Source: Blumeriella jaapii
Lineage: Eukaryota; Ascomycota; Leotiomycetes; Helotiales; Drepanopezizaceae
DNA length: 64,000 nt
Assembly (NCBI GenBank): GCA_009599575.1
Contig: VWND01000037.1
Location: forward strand, 124,001-188,000
Direction: 5' to 3'
Below, in pieces: positions 22,034 through 35,229 of the stretch. The position numbers and the translations under genes are program-made. The first letter of the stretch is position 1; every line of letters begins with the position of its first letter. Under the pieces are notes generated by a model, which had not been told where the DNA came from, did no database searches, and saw only the letters and a program-made list of their open reading frames with translations.

Positions 22034-23134
22034 GCTGAGGTCGCTTATCAGGTAAGCTTCTAAGTATGCATGCAGCATTGGCTGCTTGGGGATCTCTAAA
22101 CTATCTATGTCAACCCGGTAACGTTGAACCTCTATGTTCTGTTTTATTTATATCCAAATGTTATAGATCCCGGTCTGTGGGATAGTCAGCAGAAGTGGTG
22201 GTGGGTGCATGGGGATGTCACGTGCTAGCCTCTTGATGGTACAGTACTGTACATACACTTCCCATCGCACGGTACTGTATGTAAGTAGGACCTAGCTCAA
22301 TACAAGCAGAAAAAGGACTACAGCCCGACGACCCGAACAGACGACCAGGCAGTCTCTCACGTTACATACACCTGTGATACCAACGCAGAGAAGGGCTTCC
22401 AAGAGAGCATGCATGCACGATCCGCGGTTTGAAAAAGTACTATACTGTACAGGTATCGTTCGTGACTGGGCCTAGGAACGAAGCGAAGCGAACCGAACCC
22501 CCCCTTTCCAAGAATGCAAATCTACAATGAAAAGAGGAAGGAGCAGGAAGGGAAGAGAGCGGTAGGGCGCTGAAAACACAGCGCGAGACAAAAGAACAAG
22601 TACACGCAAGAACCAACCAAGACCAGACCCAGTGGATCAATCAATTGGACCTGATCAGAGTAAAGCCAACCAAGAACAGAATGAAGTAAAGCAACACCAC
22701 GCAAGCAAGCAAGCAAGCAAGCAAGCGGCAGGGCCAAGGTCAACAGGACAACATTCATATATTATTTTTTTATACAAGGTCTCTCTACCCCCTACTCCCT
22801 ACTCCCTACTACCGAGCACTATCAAGGATTTACAAATTACAAGTTACAAGCTACAAAGGCTTGGTCTTCTCCCTCCCCCCCCCCCAACAACCCCCCTACT
22901 CCCGTTCCACTTCGCCTTGCCTGACAACCTGTCCTGCATTGCCTTTTTCGCCCTTCTTCCTCCCTCTCTGTCTCCCCTTTCGCTCGTCTAGTGGAGGTAA
23001 CGCCGACTTTCACTTCCCTTCCCCGATTTTGTACATGCGTTTTGTACTGATATCCTGATCGTACATCTCACCTTCGCGCCCTTTTTCCTTACTCACTCAC
23101 TCCCTCACCATCGAATACCTGCCTAGCTATCTAC
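22034..23134. other. Intergenic, convergent gene ends
   Basis: 1.1 kb between two gene 3' ends. It has GTACAGTACTGTACAT words near 22241-22285 and 22437-22452, an (AAGC)n run at 22701-22726, C-rich runs near 22872-22888, and CTCCCTACTCCCTACT repeats near 22790-22812. No gene seen. Confidence 0.5.
22701..22726. repeat. (GCAA)n tetranucleotide tract
   Basis: Six or more consecutive GCAA units in non-coding DNA. Confidence 0.85.
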
Positions 23135-26100
23135 CTACTCAGCAGCTGCGATCTGCTCTGCGCCCCTAACCGGCACGGCTACCTTCTCTGCTTCCACCTC
23201 CGCTTCCACCGCCGCCTTCTCCTCCTTGGGCTCTGGCTCGGCAGGTGGTGGAGCGTCCAGATCAAGCTCCTTGCGCAGGTCGGGCAGGAAGCGGTCGATA
23301 CGCTTCCACGTCTCGACCCACAGCTTCTCCTGTGACGGGTCCTTGCTGGGCGGGACGAGGATCCCGCTGCTCGACATGACGAGCAGGATGTTTTTGAGGG
23401 ATTCGAGGACGGCTTCTTCCTGTTTGGTTTGTTAGAAGTCGATACTAGATCCTTTGTTTTAAACCCAGCAAAGCTGATGTACATTTGCTCCATCCGGTCA
23501 CGTGAAGGGAGTGGGTAGGGTACGGCTTTTTAGAGGGCGTTAGGCAGTGAGGAAAATCAGAGAACGTACCAGGCTATCCCCTTGCCCACTATTCATCAGC
23601 CGGTCCATAATGTCCAGAATCTTGCCCCACAAGTCCAGCATGCCCTCCCACTTAGACAGTAACGTTAGATAGTGCAAAAAGATCTTGCTGAGCAGCGTCG
23701 CTGCCTGCACCCGCGTCTCGCTCATGCCCACCGGGTCCGAGCTGTAGACTTCCGGCTTCAGCAGCCGCAGGATAAGAGGGAACAGTACCTCCCCGAAGAT
23801 GGCCGTCCACTCGTCGTGCTCTCCCTGCGTTAGCTCAGGTGAGAGCAAGGAGCGTTGCAGGGAAGAGAAGGCTTGGTGCCGGATCTCGCGGCAAGGATTT
23901 GTGCACTGCGTTGTGAGGGCCCGGAAGATGGGTGACCAGTATGCGGCCCACGCTTCCTCGCTTTCGAGATGGGACTGCTGCATGAGAACTGGTATGCGTG
24001 TGGTGAGTGAGAAGATCATCTTGATAGCTTTTACGCCCCTGGTGACCGCTGCGTCAATTAGCGGCTGTGGTTGCGGCTTGGGTAATTTAGGCTGCGGCGG
24101 CCCTCTCCTGGCGCGCGTGTCTTGCTTTTGCTCGACGGTTGATCCGACGGTGCCGGCGGATGCGAAGTCATTAAGGAGACTGACGGCCGACTCATAATTG
24201 TCGGCCATTATTGTGGGTGGTGAGCCGACGGCAACACCTTCGAGAATCTCGAAAACTGTTGGTGCGGATTGAGCGCTGCCTGTCAGGCTGCGCAAGACAA
24301 CCCAGAAATCGGGGGATGTCATGATTTCGTTCCTGAGAGCTCCGGGCTCTTTGATGCATTGCACCAGCCCTTGAAGCACAAGCGGAGCGGACTTGTCGAG
24401 GAGGTCCTTCTTGAAGCTCGAGATCGTATGGAGCACGACTGGGACGCGGAGGAAGTCGTGCTCATGGCTAGCATGCAGGAGATGGAGTAGATAAAACATC
24501 GTCCTCGAGATCATGATGAAGTGGTAGCTTGCCGCATGTCGCATCACATTCTGGAGAGCCTCGGCAACATCTGCCCCAAGTGCCACCACCGTCTCCTCAT
24601 CTCTCAAAGCCAGCACGGTACACAATTCCAAAATGTAAACAACAGCTGGGTCATAAACATGTTCCTTGGGGGACGTCTTCTGTCCATTGACATGCGGCGT
24701 ATCAGCCTCGGTTTTGACGCTTATCACTATCGATGATGGGTCGTCTGGGAGCTGAGCGAGCAATGCCCTGATCAGTGGCTTCAGAGACGCAACGGGCATG
24801 TTTCTAGGCAAGTCAGTCTCGGTCATCAGGGATCCAATCTCGGACAACTTACACGACGTTCGCAAATACATCTCCCATGTAACAAGCGTTCACACAGTCA
24901 ACTGTGCATAGCGTACTCTCCAACTCCTCATCCGAAGGTTCTGGTGGGTCATCGGCGGCGTAGCTGGAAATGTAAGACGTGAAAGCCGAGAACAGACCTG
25001 TTTCGCTAGGCTTCTGGCCACGATCGATGATCTGGGAGGGTGTTTGAAGTGGTATGGGTGAGATGTCGATGCGATTTGGCGCAAAGAACGGCGGTATCAG
25101 AGAGTTGACGAAAAGGTTCACCCAGATGCGAACGATCTGAACATGTCAGCAAAGCAATGCCCAGTGGATCTTTCATAACCTACATGTTTCCAGCTATCAT
25201 TGATGATAGCCTCACTACCAGTGATGACGCGGAACAGCACAACAGTGGCCAATTGAGCTTTGAAGTCCCGGCCGAACTTCACAGCGAGCTCGCTAACCAT
25301 GACGCTGTTCTCGCCGACTTGGATTTCGGTATTCAGCGAAGTATTTGACGGCACTTCCGTAGCCAGCGAAGTCATGTAGCTTAGACAGTACACCACCTGG
25401 TCAACAGCCTCCGTCAACCCATACCTAGTAGCGATACGTGCGCACTGATCGAACCCAGCAATAACTCGGTTGAACACAGCATCATCACTCGCGGACATAA
25501 AAACGTAAGACAGAGTGGCAACTACGGGTTTCCAAGTAGCCGCAAACATATCTGCATCGTAGATGTTCGTGTTGCAGAGAGTGAGGTTGCCAGCTGACTC
25601 TGACTTGAGCAGCAGCTCCTTCCACGCATAGTCAAAAGCATGTTTATTGTCATGCTCATCTGGCAGAATGATCTCGTTCGCCTTGATAGAATCATAGATG
25701 CTTTGGATATATGTAGGCTCGAAATTGGCACCGCCGTTTACGCCGCGCAGGTTGTTGCTGAACTGCTCTACTGTCATGCGAGAGGCGTTTTTGAGATTGG
25801 GGTTATAGCTGTCGGTGTTCAACATAAGGATAGCATACGTCAAGACAAAAATGGCGTCCGGATTCGCCATAGGTTGGGGTATATCGCTCTTGTAATAGTG
25901 CTCGGCAAAAACTGTGACAATCCGCTCAATCAGGGCAGACTCTCCGGGTAAACGACAGCTTTCCACCACTTCTCGGAGCGCTTCATCGACTCGCTTACCG
26001 TCGAAGTTGAACGAGCCGATGAAAGCCTCAAGAATGGGTTCGTTGCCCTTCTTCGAAATGAACTCCCCAAACTGCTTCTTTGAGATGCGGGCGGTACCTT

Positions 26101-28321
26101 TCAATAACGTGGCGATCTGCTGAGCATCCTCCAAGTCGTCAATGATGCCCTGCGAAGTGAGATAAGCCAGCCCAGCCTTCGGGCTTTCATTGAACTTCCC
26201 CGCACCCTTGATAACGATCTTCTTTCTCCTCCGCTTTTCCCGGAGAACTTCCTGGTCTGGGTAGCCCTCGAACACATGCTCGTCGTCAAGCCTTTCGGCA
26301 ATGAACTGAATGTAGCCCAGCAGCGCGTCTAAACACAGCGGCGGAACACTGGTTGTGCTCCAAGTCGCCGAGTCAGGAATAGCATTCCGGGACAGAAGTC
26401 CTACCATGTCCTCACACAGATCGCTCCTATCGATTTCACAGTCGTAGTTGATAAATAGCTCAACCATGTAACTCGGTATCCTCGCCAGAGCACCGACACT
26501 CTCAACCATCGCCTCTCTGGCATCTGGTTTCCGCGAGCCACCTTCCATGCCAAGCTTTTGCCTGTCTTTAACGGGCACAGGAGTTGACCTCCCGCTATTT
26601 GATTGCGAAGGTGGAGGTTTGACGAGTTTGGGTGCTTGGGGTACTCCAGCGTAAAGCGAAGGATCAATTCCTGGTTCTCGGGGGATCTCGACACGTGGAT
26701 GTAGGCACGCTACCAAATACGACAAGAAAAGCTCTTGCTGGAGCTTCAAGACCCCTCTGCAAGTAGCCAGGAGCGTCCCGGCCACGATTAACGACTCATG
26801 AAGGATTGCCATGTTATCCGATCTGACAAGCTGAAACAGATACCTGCAGAGTCGATCCTCAGCCAAGGTAGCCAAAGACGGATGTTTAGCAATCGAGGGA
26901 CCCGCCACTTCCAGCGCAACGTCGATGATTCGTAAAGCCATCACCCTCATAGCATCAGCATGTTGGCGGTCATGCGGATCTAGCAAGTCGACCAGGACTC
27001 TAAAAAGCTCGCGTATCGACGGTAACGAGTAAGGCTTGATAGGGGCTTCATCAGATGCCTCAGACGCAGGCGCTACTTCCATCTCGGATCCGTTGTCCAT
27101 CGAGTTCGACGCCGACGTCTGCGGTGCCCTCCCCTTCTCAAAACTCGAAGACGACCTCGCGTCCACCGGGGGAGTTGCCAAGGAGGACTTGACAGCGTCG
27201 TTCTTGTTGGCCGAAGGGTCCATTTTCACCGTATCCATATCCTCTTTCGTCTTCTCATCCAGCGCGTGATGCTCATCGCCTGCTTCAATCTCCAGGTGTT
27301 TTAAGCGCTCGAAGATGACCTGTGTCATCCTGACCATTGAAATCTCCGCAGACCTTCTGAGCAGTTCCGAGAGCCTGGCTTGACAGCACATACTCAGTCC
27401 AGTCTCCATCATCTCGCATACACTTTCATCACTCAGCAGATCCCCGCCTGGTCCAGACAGCATGCCTTCCATAAGCTTCAGTATCCGCAGCAGCACAATC
27501 TCGTCCGCCGCAGAATCACTCGCTTCGAATCGACAATGCGTGATCGCTGCAGACAGGGACTGCATAGCGAGTGGCAGACGTGGCGATTCGGGGCTTATAA
27601 GATTGTAAGAGAAGAACTTCGTAATGGCGACCAGAGCGAGGGAGGTTATTGGCGCAGACGTCGCAGAAGCCTGGATGACTTGCAAAAAGGGATGGAGCAG
27701 CGAGGGCGTATCGAACTTATGTATATCTGCTTCCCGTTAATACCAAATTCCCAAAGTTTCGAGCTTGCAGCTCAGGTAGCTTTGCAGGGTCTCTTTCTAA
27801 CCTTTACAACCCGTCAATTCACGCCTCAGCCTCCCAAAGCCCGCCATTAATGGGTTGTCCTGCATGCTCTTTCCCTTCTTCCCTCTAAGTCCCCATCGAT
27901 TCGCTAGTCCCCCATCGTCTTCTGCGACGCCAATAGAAGACCTGTTCTTGGGCCCCCTAGTCCTCCCAGCCTCGTCTCGCGGTGTTGGAGGACGAGAGGT
28001 CTGAAAGTTGGGGCTCAACGGGGTGGAGGTTCCCCCGAGTATGGCAGACACAGACGAGTGGGCCCAGCGAGCATGCTTTCGCATGGCAGAGGTAACCGTG
28101 ATGCATTCTGTGATGATCAGGGCGACGGGGTCGACAGCCACCGAGATGGACGCATTCCTCGCAGAAGCCATGGCGCCGTTCGATCGCGAGGCTTCTGTCA
28201 TGTGCCGGCGGCTTGGAAGAGTCGCGACAGATTCGGTATTGCGGATTGTAGAAGTAGGAGGGGGAGATGTCTGTCCAGATCCTTGGTTCGAGTTGTTCAA
28301 GGTGGAGACATCATTGTTCAT
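23135..28321 (-). CDS. GEA1: Arf guanine-nucleotide exchange factor Gea1/Gea2 (GBF1 type, Sec7 domain)
   Basis: Five exons on the minus strand: 28321-27802, 27726-25184, 25136-24853, 24803-23570 and 23419-23135. They sum to 4866 nt, 1621 residues, as expected for this family. The N-terminal DCB region (ITECITVTSAMRKHARWAHSS) and HUS box precede a Sec7 domain at about residues 684-820 (FNESPKAGLAYL.. to AILMLNTDSYNPNLKN). The catalytic glutamate finger is present in SCRLPGES; the residue before RLPGE is Cys where Phe is usual. HDS domains fill the C-terminal half, ending in an acidic, alanine-rich tail. It would load GTP on Arf1 at the early Golgi for COPI coat formation, the step inhibited by brefeldin A. 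The first ATG in the open frame is 28321; the frame continues upstream to an acceptor-like CAACAG, so a leading exon is possible. Confidence 0.94.
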
Positions 28322-28927
28322 AATGCCAGCTCCACGCCTGTTGAGGAGATAAACAGTTTCGAACGTCGGGGTCACGAAGGCGGTTCACTCGGTCCAGGTG
28401 AGAATCTCGTTGTGGTACTGTATGTCATACACAAAGTCGTCTGGGTGCCGAGGACACATTAAGCATTAAGATCCACGGTAGCCCGCTGTCATGCCATGCA
28501 CGTGACCAACTTTGATGCGGAACTCGTAGGGTGCACCAGGTCTGTCTAGCACGGCAGGTGAATGAGGTGTATCGAAGAGCTATAGCTATGTGTGTTTTGC
28601 AAGTGATGTATTTGACTTCGCTTGCAATAGAATTTCATGGCGCTGCCTATGCTTTTACAAAACTCCCAACCCCGATTGCTAACAAGGCGAGCTTCGAGGG
28701 GGCACCCCCCTATGCAACAAGAGTGCCAATGTTATCCTCAGCTGAACAGTGGTATGCAATTGCGCAGTCCTTATTTATGTTCTCTTTCTCATGCTCATCC
28801 ATCCCACTTGCTGCAACGATAATCCTACAGCTGACTTAGTGCCAGTCTCACTTCTCACAGCGCATGCCCAGGTTTGGGAGCCGACCTCCTTGGGCATTTC
28901 TCGTCTCTACCTTCGACCACCACGCCC
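28322..28927. other. Intergenic, tandem minus-strand genes
   Basis: About 600 nt between the 5' end of the Arf-GEF gene and the 3' end of the mannosyltransferase gene. It must contain the GEF promoter and any 5' leader exon. Nothing else recognised. Confidence 0.5.
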
Positions 28928-30525
28928 TCAGGCCGCTTGCCCTTGAGGTTTCCCGACAGCTTCGGCGGCATCGGCGGCCGCGGCTGCCTCGGCCGATTTT
29001 TTCTCTTTCACAGCCTCGTTCTGGATGTCGACCTTGTCCTTCTCCCACTGGCTGTTCGGATCTGCAAACTGATCTTTGATCTTCTTCATTTGGTCAGCCT
29101 TCGCCTTCTCTTCGGCTTCAATATTCGCGCGATCTCTTTCCATTTCCTAGGGATGGTCAGCCAATAAGTTACCTGAGTTGAAGACAGGCTTCTTACCTCC
29201 ATGTGGCGAATGTCATCAACACTAGGTTCGTACAAGTGCCAGATCGTGTAGTGAGGCAATCCAACCACAGAAAACTTCATACGCTTGGCCATCTGGATCT
29301 GTTTAGCATAATTCGGTACAGATGGTATCAGGGACATCACTTTTCCAAATCCTTCCGTCTCGGCATGCTTCTCAAAACTGAACGCAGGGAAATGGACTCC
29401 GGAGCGGAAAACCTTGGCCTTGGCCAAAATACTGACACCTCCTACACCGTCAATATCCATCTCCATATCAGGGTCACCATATGGGTCTCGCAGGTAAGCT
29501 AGATGGGGTCTCCAGGTAGCATATTCAGCATAGCCCTCAACAATGACTGCATCCTCATCCAGGCTATCGGCCAACGCTAAAGCTGTCTCGGATTCTTGCC
29601 ATGAATTGAGATCGTAGGGTTGCTCGCCACCAAGCCAGTCAGGGAGCGGTCGCCAGACGTCTAGAGTTTGTTAACACAAGGACTGGATGGAGACACGCGG
29701 AGGACATACTTGGTACAATGACATCTTTGTTGTGGCGCATGAGATCCTCCATAATCGTAAATGGCGCAGTCTCGACGTCCACATCTCTCCAATAAACCCA
29801 GCTGTGGTACGGTCGCAGAGCCGCGCTGAGGAGCCAGTTTCTCGCCTGAGCCATCAACTTTCTCCTGCTAGCCTGCGCCGCAAATCCGTGACGACTCTCC
29901 ACATCCTGATTGACCTTTTGTCCAAAATCCTTCTCGATGATTGAAACCTCTCCGTACGGCTGCTTGGGGTCTTCGTCGGCTTGTAGTTCCTCCAACAGCT
30001 GCGACAAAAGCGGCAAGGTTTGATCCTTGGAGTCCGAGATAAGAAAGGCCAGATCGATCAAGTGGTGCGGGTATGTGAAGTTTCGAAGATGACCAAAGAA
30101 CATTCGCAGATGGGTCTCGGCGTCACGCAAAGGGGCGCACAGCAGGATTCGCTCTTCTCTCTCCCAGCCCCTGGCCGTCCCTTGAACCATTGACAGATCG
30201 TAATAGCGCACCGTCTCCAGCTGGAAGTCGTCCCCTGAACTCAACAAGCCTAATGAAATAATTGGGATTATAGAGGCGCCCGGCCAAACGAAGACGAAGA
30301 AGAGAAGGAGAATTGCGCCCACAGAGCATCTGAAGATCAGCGTTCTTCTGCGTCGGATGGCGATAGGAGTCGATCTCGGCTGGAACCTGTGCAAGTTTCG
30401 AGAATCAGTTAGCTGCTCCATCAGGCACACATGTGAGCTGCGTACCTATGAGGCGATATGGAGTATGTTTCCTTCTCTGTCTTGTGCCTTGGATACCCAT
30501 TGGTCGCATGATGCCGGGGAAGCAT
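28928..30525 (-). CDS. Golgi mannan polymerase subunit, Anp1/Van1/Mnn9 family (GT62)
   Basis: Five exons: 30525-30446, 30386-29710, 29660-29341, 29292-29197 and 29146-28928, giving 463 residues. A short basic cytosolic tail is followed by one membrane anchor (CSVGAILLLFFVFVWPGASIIPII, about residues 45-70), a type II Golgi topology. The catalytic part carries YWRDVDVETAP with the DxD-type DVD motif, QKVNQDVESRHGFAAQASRRKLMAQARNW, and NVWRPLPDWLGGEQPYDLNSW. After HYTIWHLYEPSVDDIRHMEE comes a charged coiled-coil tail. Intron 29293-29340 is 48 nt and in frame; removing it restores GFGKMAKRMKF. The family builds the alpha-1,6-mannan backbone of N-glycans. Which of Anp1, Van1 or Mnn9 it is cannot be settled by eye; the coiled tail suggests Anp1 or Van1. 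Confidence 0.92.
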
Positions 30526-32524
30526 GTTTGAAGGAATGTGCTGGTGGGAGGAGACTGTGAAGTCTCGCGGTGACGAAGATGGCGATGCTGCCAGGTAGCT
30601 GATCGCGCGCTGGCTCTCGTGGTGTTCAACCCCTGGGTTGTGGCATGGACTACGGCAGGGGAGAACTGCTTATCGTACTTGGCGGAATGGAGATAGGGAA
30701 TGGCGAGAGGGAATGGAGGGAGGCGATGCGACCTCCTCTCGGGCGTGTGGACGACAGTGCGATTCCCAGTTGAGGGATCTGTTCAGATGATTGTGCTTGT
30801 TGCTCGAAATCTACGGTACAGTACCTATAGGTGCTGTAGATTAAGGAGTTCGTTCGCTTGATAGCCGCCTCCGCGTCCAATCGCAACATGAAACAAGCGT
30901 GTTTGCCAATGCTATGGGAAGTTGATGGACGAACAAGTGAACCATCGAAAATCGGTTTTTTATTGACGAGTGATGATGGTTGATACCTAGGTAGGCTGCT
31001 GTCAGTAGGCACCATCTCTGGTTGTCCATCCCAAGTACCCGAAGATGATGACCAGATAGACGTGCTGTGGACCCTGGATTTTCTCCCACAATCGGGAGAC
31101 CCCAGACTGATTTCACCAAGAGTAAGAAACAGGCACCTTCGACCATTGTTATCAAGATGGAAGTGTATCATTGGGCTACTTTGAGGACAGGATTTTCTAA
31201 CTATAGCGTCAAGCTCTATCCAGACAATTCTACTTGTCCCCGCTTTATCTTCCCCTGGCCACGCGGTCCGTCACCAACATACACGTAAGCCTGAGTCTCC
31301 GTCAGCATCCGAGCATGAGTAAAGATCTAGAGATGCAAGAGAGACATCGCTGCTCAGAAAAGCCGGTTTATTCAAGCACCTCGGCCGGCGACAGGCCTTT
31401 GCATTACAAGACGCAATGGAAAGGACTGAAGCTCGGAAGCGCACAACCCCACAACACATCATCCCAATCAAGGAATTGACTGGTCCTGTGCGGAGGAGGC
31501 GCTCGGCCTTGACGCATTCATGGAATGGATAAGCTGTTGTCATCAGGGCGAAAGGGTGATGGGAAAATGAGGCACCATACCTTGTGAAGAAGCGAGACAG
31601 CCCGCGAGAGACATACCTAAGACAACCCTTGTGTTGTCTGGAGAAAGTCAGCACAGTTCGTTGCAGAGCAGCCGACGATGAGTGTAACAAAGTTGCGAGT
31701 TTTTCAGAAAGTTTTTGGTATTTTGGTTTGGCATCAAGGTGTTCAGAAGCAGAACTGATATATTTTTCTCATCAGGAAAACAAGGGCGGAGGGGAAAGAC
31801 CGGAGAGGTACGAACCCTACATAACGATCCTGGAGAGGAGAGACTAAAGAACTGGCATCCAATAGCCACCCTCTCCAGTGGTGGTCCTCAGCTTATTGTC
31901 GAGATCTGCGAGGCGCCCTGCTCCCGCGTGGGCTCTGTGGATTGTACACGTTGAAAGCCGGCGGCGTTCTCAACGCGCGACTGCAGATAGAAGGCCGAAG
32001 TGCTGTCGTCTACTTCAAGTCAGCGGCTACAAGCAGAGAACTCGCGAACTGGTTGCAGAGCCTGAAGGTGCTTCAGATGGTGATGCATGTTGTTCAGTGG
32101 CTCAGGAAATCGCCCAAGAACTGGTGTGATAGGAAATCATCAGGAGCAGGAGAGGAGGGAGATTGCAATAAGGCTTACCATTGTGCTGTTAGTCTAACGC
32201 GAAGCTGTGATTAGTAGTATGAAGATATAGCAATGCGATGGACGCCACCATGGAAAGGGCGCGCGCGAACCCGAGGTTGAGGTGCGAAGCAATCCGGTGC
32301 TTTGAAGGGTTGGAAGGCAGAAGAGAAATCGACGAGGTCCGACCTCAAGAAAAAGTCGTGGCGGCGCTAGAGGCACGGGCCACGCGGCCGCATCCAAGAC
32401 AACTTCTAGTTCTTCGAAGCCGCGCCTGATATCTCGACCTCGACAACTTCTTTTTTGCGCTTCAAGTTCAGGCCCCAGGAGACCAACAGACTTGTTCCCT
32501 ACCAATCCCCCTTCTCGTCTCACC
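30526..32524. other. Two-kilobase gene-free stretch
   Basis: Lies between divergent genes. Open frames on both strands are up to about 170 codons but have no recognisable motif and overlap in several frames. A GGTACAGTACC word sits near 30814. Nothing here can be supported as a gene, although a small lineage-specific gene could be hidden. Confidence 0.45.
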
Positions 32525-33524
32525 ATGACGGATCGGAGGAGAATCAATGGGCCTCCGGGCGGGACTGCGGCGCCAATATACTCCAAATACATCCAGAAAG
32601 ACGCTGCGTCGCAGACAGAAAGACCGTCCAGAGCACGACCGCCCAATGTTCTGCGGAAGATGTGTAGGAGAAGCCAAGCCACAGAAGAAGAGAGACACGC
32701 TCGCTGACAGATGTACAGTCCTGAAGACCGGTGTCACTCCTTCAGCATCAGGATCCGCGTATTTCGAACTGGAAGCATCCCGAGCGCCAAACTCCAGAGC
32801 GCCCGGCCTTGCGTCACTCTCCACGTCCGGGCTGAAGCTCACATGCACCGTCCATGGCCCGCGCCCGCTCCCCAAATCCGCGCCCTTCTCCCCTCACATC
32901 ATGCTCTCAACCCATGTTAAATACGCTCCCTTCGCCACACGCAAGAGACGAGGCTACCTACGAGACTCCAGCGAGCGGGATCTAGGCGTACATCTCGAGA
33001 CCGCTCTCCGAGGCGTGATCATAGGTGATAGATGGCCCAAGAGCGGAGTGGAAGTCATCATCACCATCCTGGAAGGCGAGGAAGATCAATGGTGGGGCGA
33101 CGACCGCAGCGGCACTATCACCGCGGGAGAGTGGGGCATGATGAGCGTGCTCAGCGGCTGCATCACAGTTGCCTCTGCCGCGATTGCCGATGCGGGCATT
33201 GATTGCGTGGATGCGGTCTCTGGCGGCGTAGCAGCCGTGGTCAAGAGCAGCCGCAGCAAGCAAGCGACGCTGGTCCTGGACCCGGTTCCATCGGAGCATC
33301 AGGAAATCCTTGCTGCTTGCATAGTCGCGTACCTACCTGCTCGCGATGAGATTACTGATCTTTGGGTCAAGGGGGATATTGGGCACGGAGACCAATCAAC
33401 CAGCGCGGCTCAGAGCGCTTCGTATGAGGAGCTGGCAGATAATGCGGTACAGGCTGCCCTAGGCTCGCATCGGGTCCTTGTGGCAGCTCTGAAGGAGACG
33501 GCCAACATGAAGCTGGGGAGATGA
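32525..33524 (+). CDS. MTR3: Exosome complex subunit Mtr3 (RNase PH-like ring)
   Basis: Exons 32525-32663 and 32719-33524 give 314 residues. The N terminus (MTDRRRINGPPGGTAAPIYS) and the joined LKTGVTPSASGSAYFELE are typical of fungal Mtr3. The RNase PH fold follows: LTCTVHGPRPLP, FATRKRRGYLRDSSERDLGVHLETALRGVI, then VEVIITILEGEE and a late DPVPSEHQEILAACIVAYLP. It would be one of the six non-catalytic ring subunits of the RNA exosome in nucleus and cytoplasm. The 55-nt intron has donor GTAGGA, branch GCTGAC and acceptor ACAG. Start at 32525 sits in CACCATGA. Confidence 0.93.
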
Positions 33525-34069
33525 CGAAGTTTGCGGCGCTCTGAATGGACGCGGGATCTGGCGTTTGCGAATAAAAGGTTGCATTACCACCATTGACGAT
33601 CTGGCCGTCAGGTGTTGGCGTTGGGGAGACTTGCACAAGCGTAGAGTCTGACAGTCTCAATGTCTGGGCTTTGTAAGGAGCAGATTTGTTTGAAAGTCAA
33701 AGAGATACCATTCTGCACTTCGAGCCTTGTTTGCTTTCAGACGGACCTGGGAAGCGGGTACTGCTTTGCTAATTCTTTCTCGTTTCCTACTCTCTTTCAA
33801 TTCTGCTTGTCTCTGTTCTAAGGCGAGTGTTAATGCATTGTAGTCGATGCCGAACAAGCACATCCTTTTTCAGAAGTTCCTATAAACAACTCCACATTTC
33901 TCTAGTTCCCTCTTATTTCTCATCTTTCCCACATCCTCTTCACTCTACACACTTGTGGAGAACCCCCCAATACTTGCCAGAACTGCCATCCAAACTTCCA
34001 GACTCCCAAACCTTCTTCTCTTTTCAGAATACTACAGCTCACAGCAAAACTCTCTCCGTGGATTACTCA
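33525..34069. other. Intergenic, no gene seen
   Basis: About 545 nt between two plus-strand genes, becoming pyrimidine-rich (CTCTTC, CATCCTC) toward the next start, as is common in fungal promoters. Confidence 0.5.
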
Positions 34070-35229
34070 ATGCCTTCCAAAATCCAACTCGACGAGAACC
34101 TCTGGTTCCTCTACATCTGCATCCAAAAGTCCGATCTCAAAACCGTAAATATTACCTCCTCCCCTCTCTCCTTTCCCTCCACTTAATTCCCTCTTCCCCA
34201 GCCCACTTCAAAAACACACAAGCCTAACATTCCTCCGCGCCTCAGATAGACTTCAACGCCGTCGGCCTCGCCGCCTCCCTCAAGCCGCCCGCAGCACGCA
34301 TGCGCTACACGCGACTCAGGCGCCAAATCGAGTCCGGCCTCCTCCTCACCCACGCCCCCACGCCCTCCTCCCCAACACGCTCCGTCTCCCCTCAGCCCGC
34401 TCCCCCTTCACTCTCCCAACCCCTCGCATCTTCATCCTCGTCTTTCACCAAGCCTATCACCAGGAAACGCAAGATCCGCGCCGACGCAGAACCACCAGCG
34501 GGAAGCAAGCGGCGAGAGAGCGCAGACGACGGCGGCGACGAGCAAGAAGCCCCTCCTCCCCGCGCGCATCAGGGTGCGCGCCGCGCCAACCTTCCGAGCT
34601 CAAGACTGAAGCTGAAGAGAGAGATCAAGGTCGAAGGCGGAGGAGGCTGGGCGTCGCCTGCGCCCTCGTCGTCCTCGTCCAGATTCTCCTCGTTCTCATC
34701 CTCCTCGTCCTCTTCATCTCGAGAGCCAGGCGCCGGCGACTCAGAGGACGAGATGCCGTTGCGGAAGCGGAGGGCGCTGCAGCCCGACCGCCGTAACGAG
34801 GCCCCTCAGGTACCGAACCATAGCCAGCATCAGGAACAGAGCCAGAACGAGCAGAGAAGCGCGGCGCCAAGCCCCTCGCCAGCGCAGGATCAAGAGCGCG
34901 AGGCCAGACAGCGGGGTGTTGCAGCGCAGGGCTACAACACGTACGCGCAGGCGCCTCGGCCGCTGCCGCTGCTGGCTGAGCCCGGCGCTGGATATGCGCA
35001 TGAGCTGCAGAGCGTGGGATACAAGGGCCAGGCGGGCGTGTACGCGAGTCCGTATGCCGGGTGGATTGAGGGCCGGGATAGTGCAGATGAGACGGGTAAG
35101 CCTGCGCCTGCGCCTGGGGGTTTGGGCTTGGGTCTGGCATTGGGCTCAGGAAGAGGAGAGGGCGAGGGTGGTCTGGCTCAGGATCGTGGTGAGAGGGAGG
35201 GGCGGGAGGAGAGGGGAGTCAGTGTCTGA
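34070..35229 (+). CDS. Myb-like DNA-binding domain protein
   Basis: Exons 34070-34144 and 34246-35229 give 352 residues. The first 60 residues (IQLDENLWFLYICIQKSDLKT-IDFNAVGLAASLKPPAARMRYTRLRRQIESG) form a compact helical module known in many Pezizomycotina proteins as a Myb-like (Myb_DNA-bind_8 type) domain; the intron falls inside it. The rest is low complexity: a Pro/Ser-rich stretch, basic KRKIR and KLKREIKVE clusters that may be nuclear localisation signals, a poly-Ser block, a Gln-rich block and a Gly/Glu-rich end. Likely a nuclear DNA-binding protein; targets unknown. GC content of the 3' part is high and repetitive, so the exact C terminus is less certain than the domain. Confidence 0.85.

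Noticed and set aside
27797..28375. Start of the Arf-GEF at 28375
   Set aside because: That codon is GTG; the first ATG in frame is 28321, and an acceptor-like CAACAG lies just upstream.
30650..31171. 173-codon minus-strand frame in the gap before MTR3
   Set aside because: No family motif; overlapping frames of similar length on both strands; crosses promoter-like sequence of the mannosyltransferase gene.
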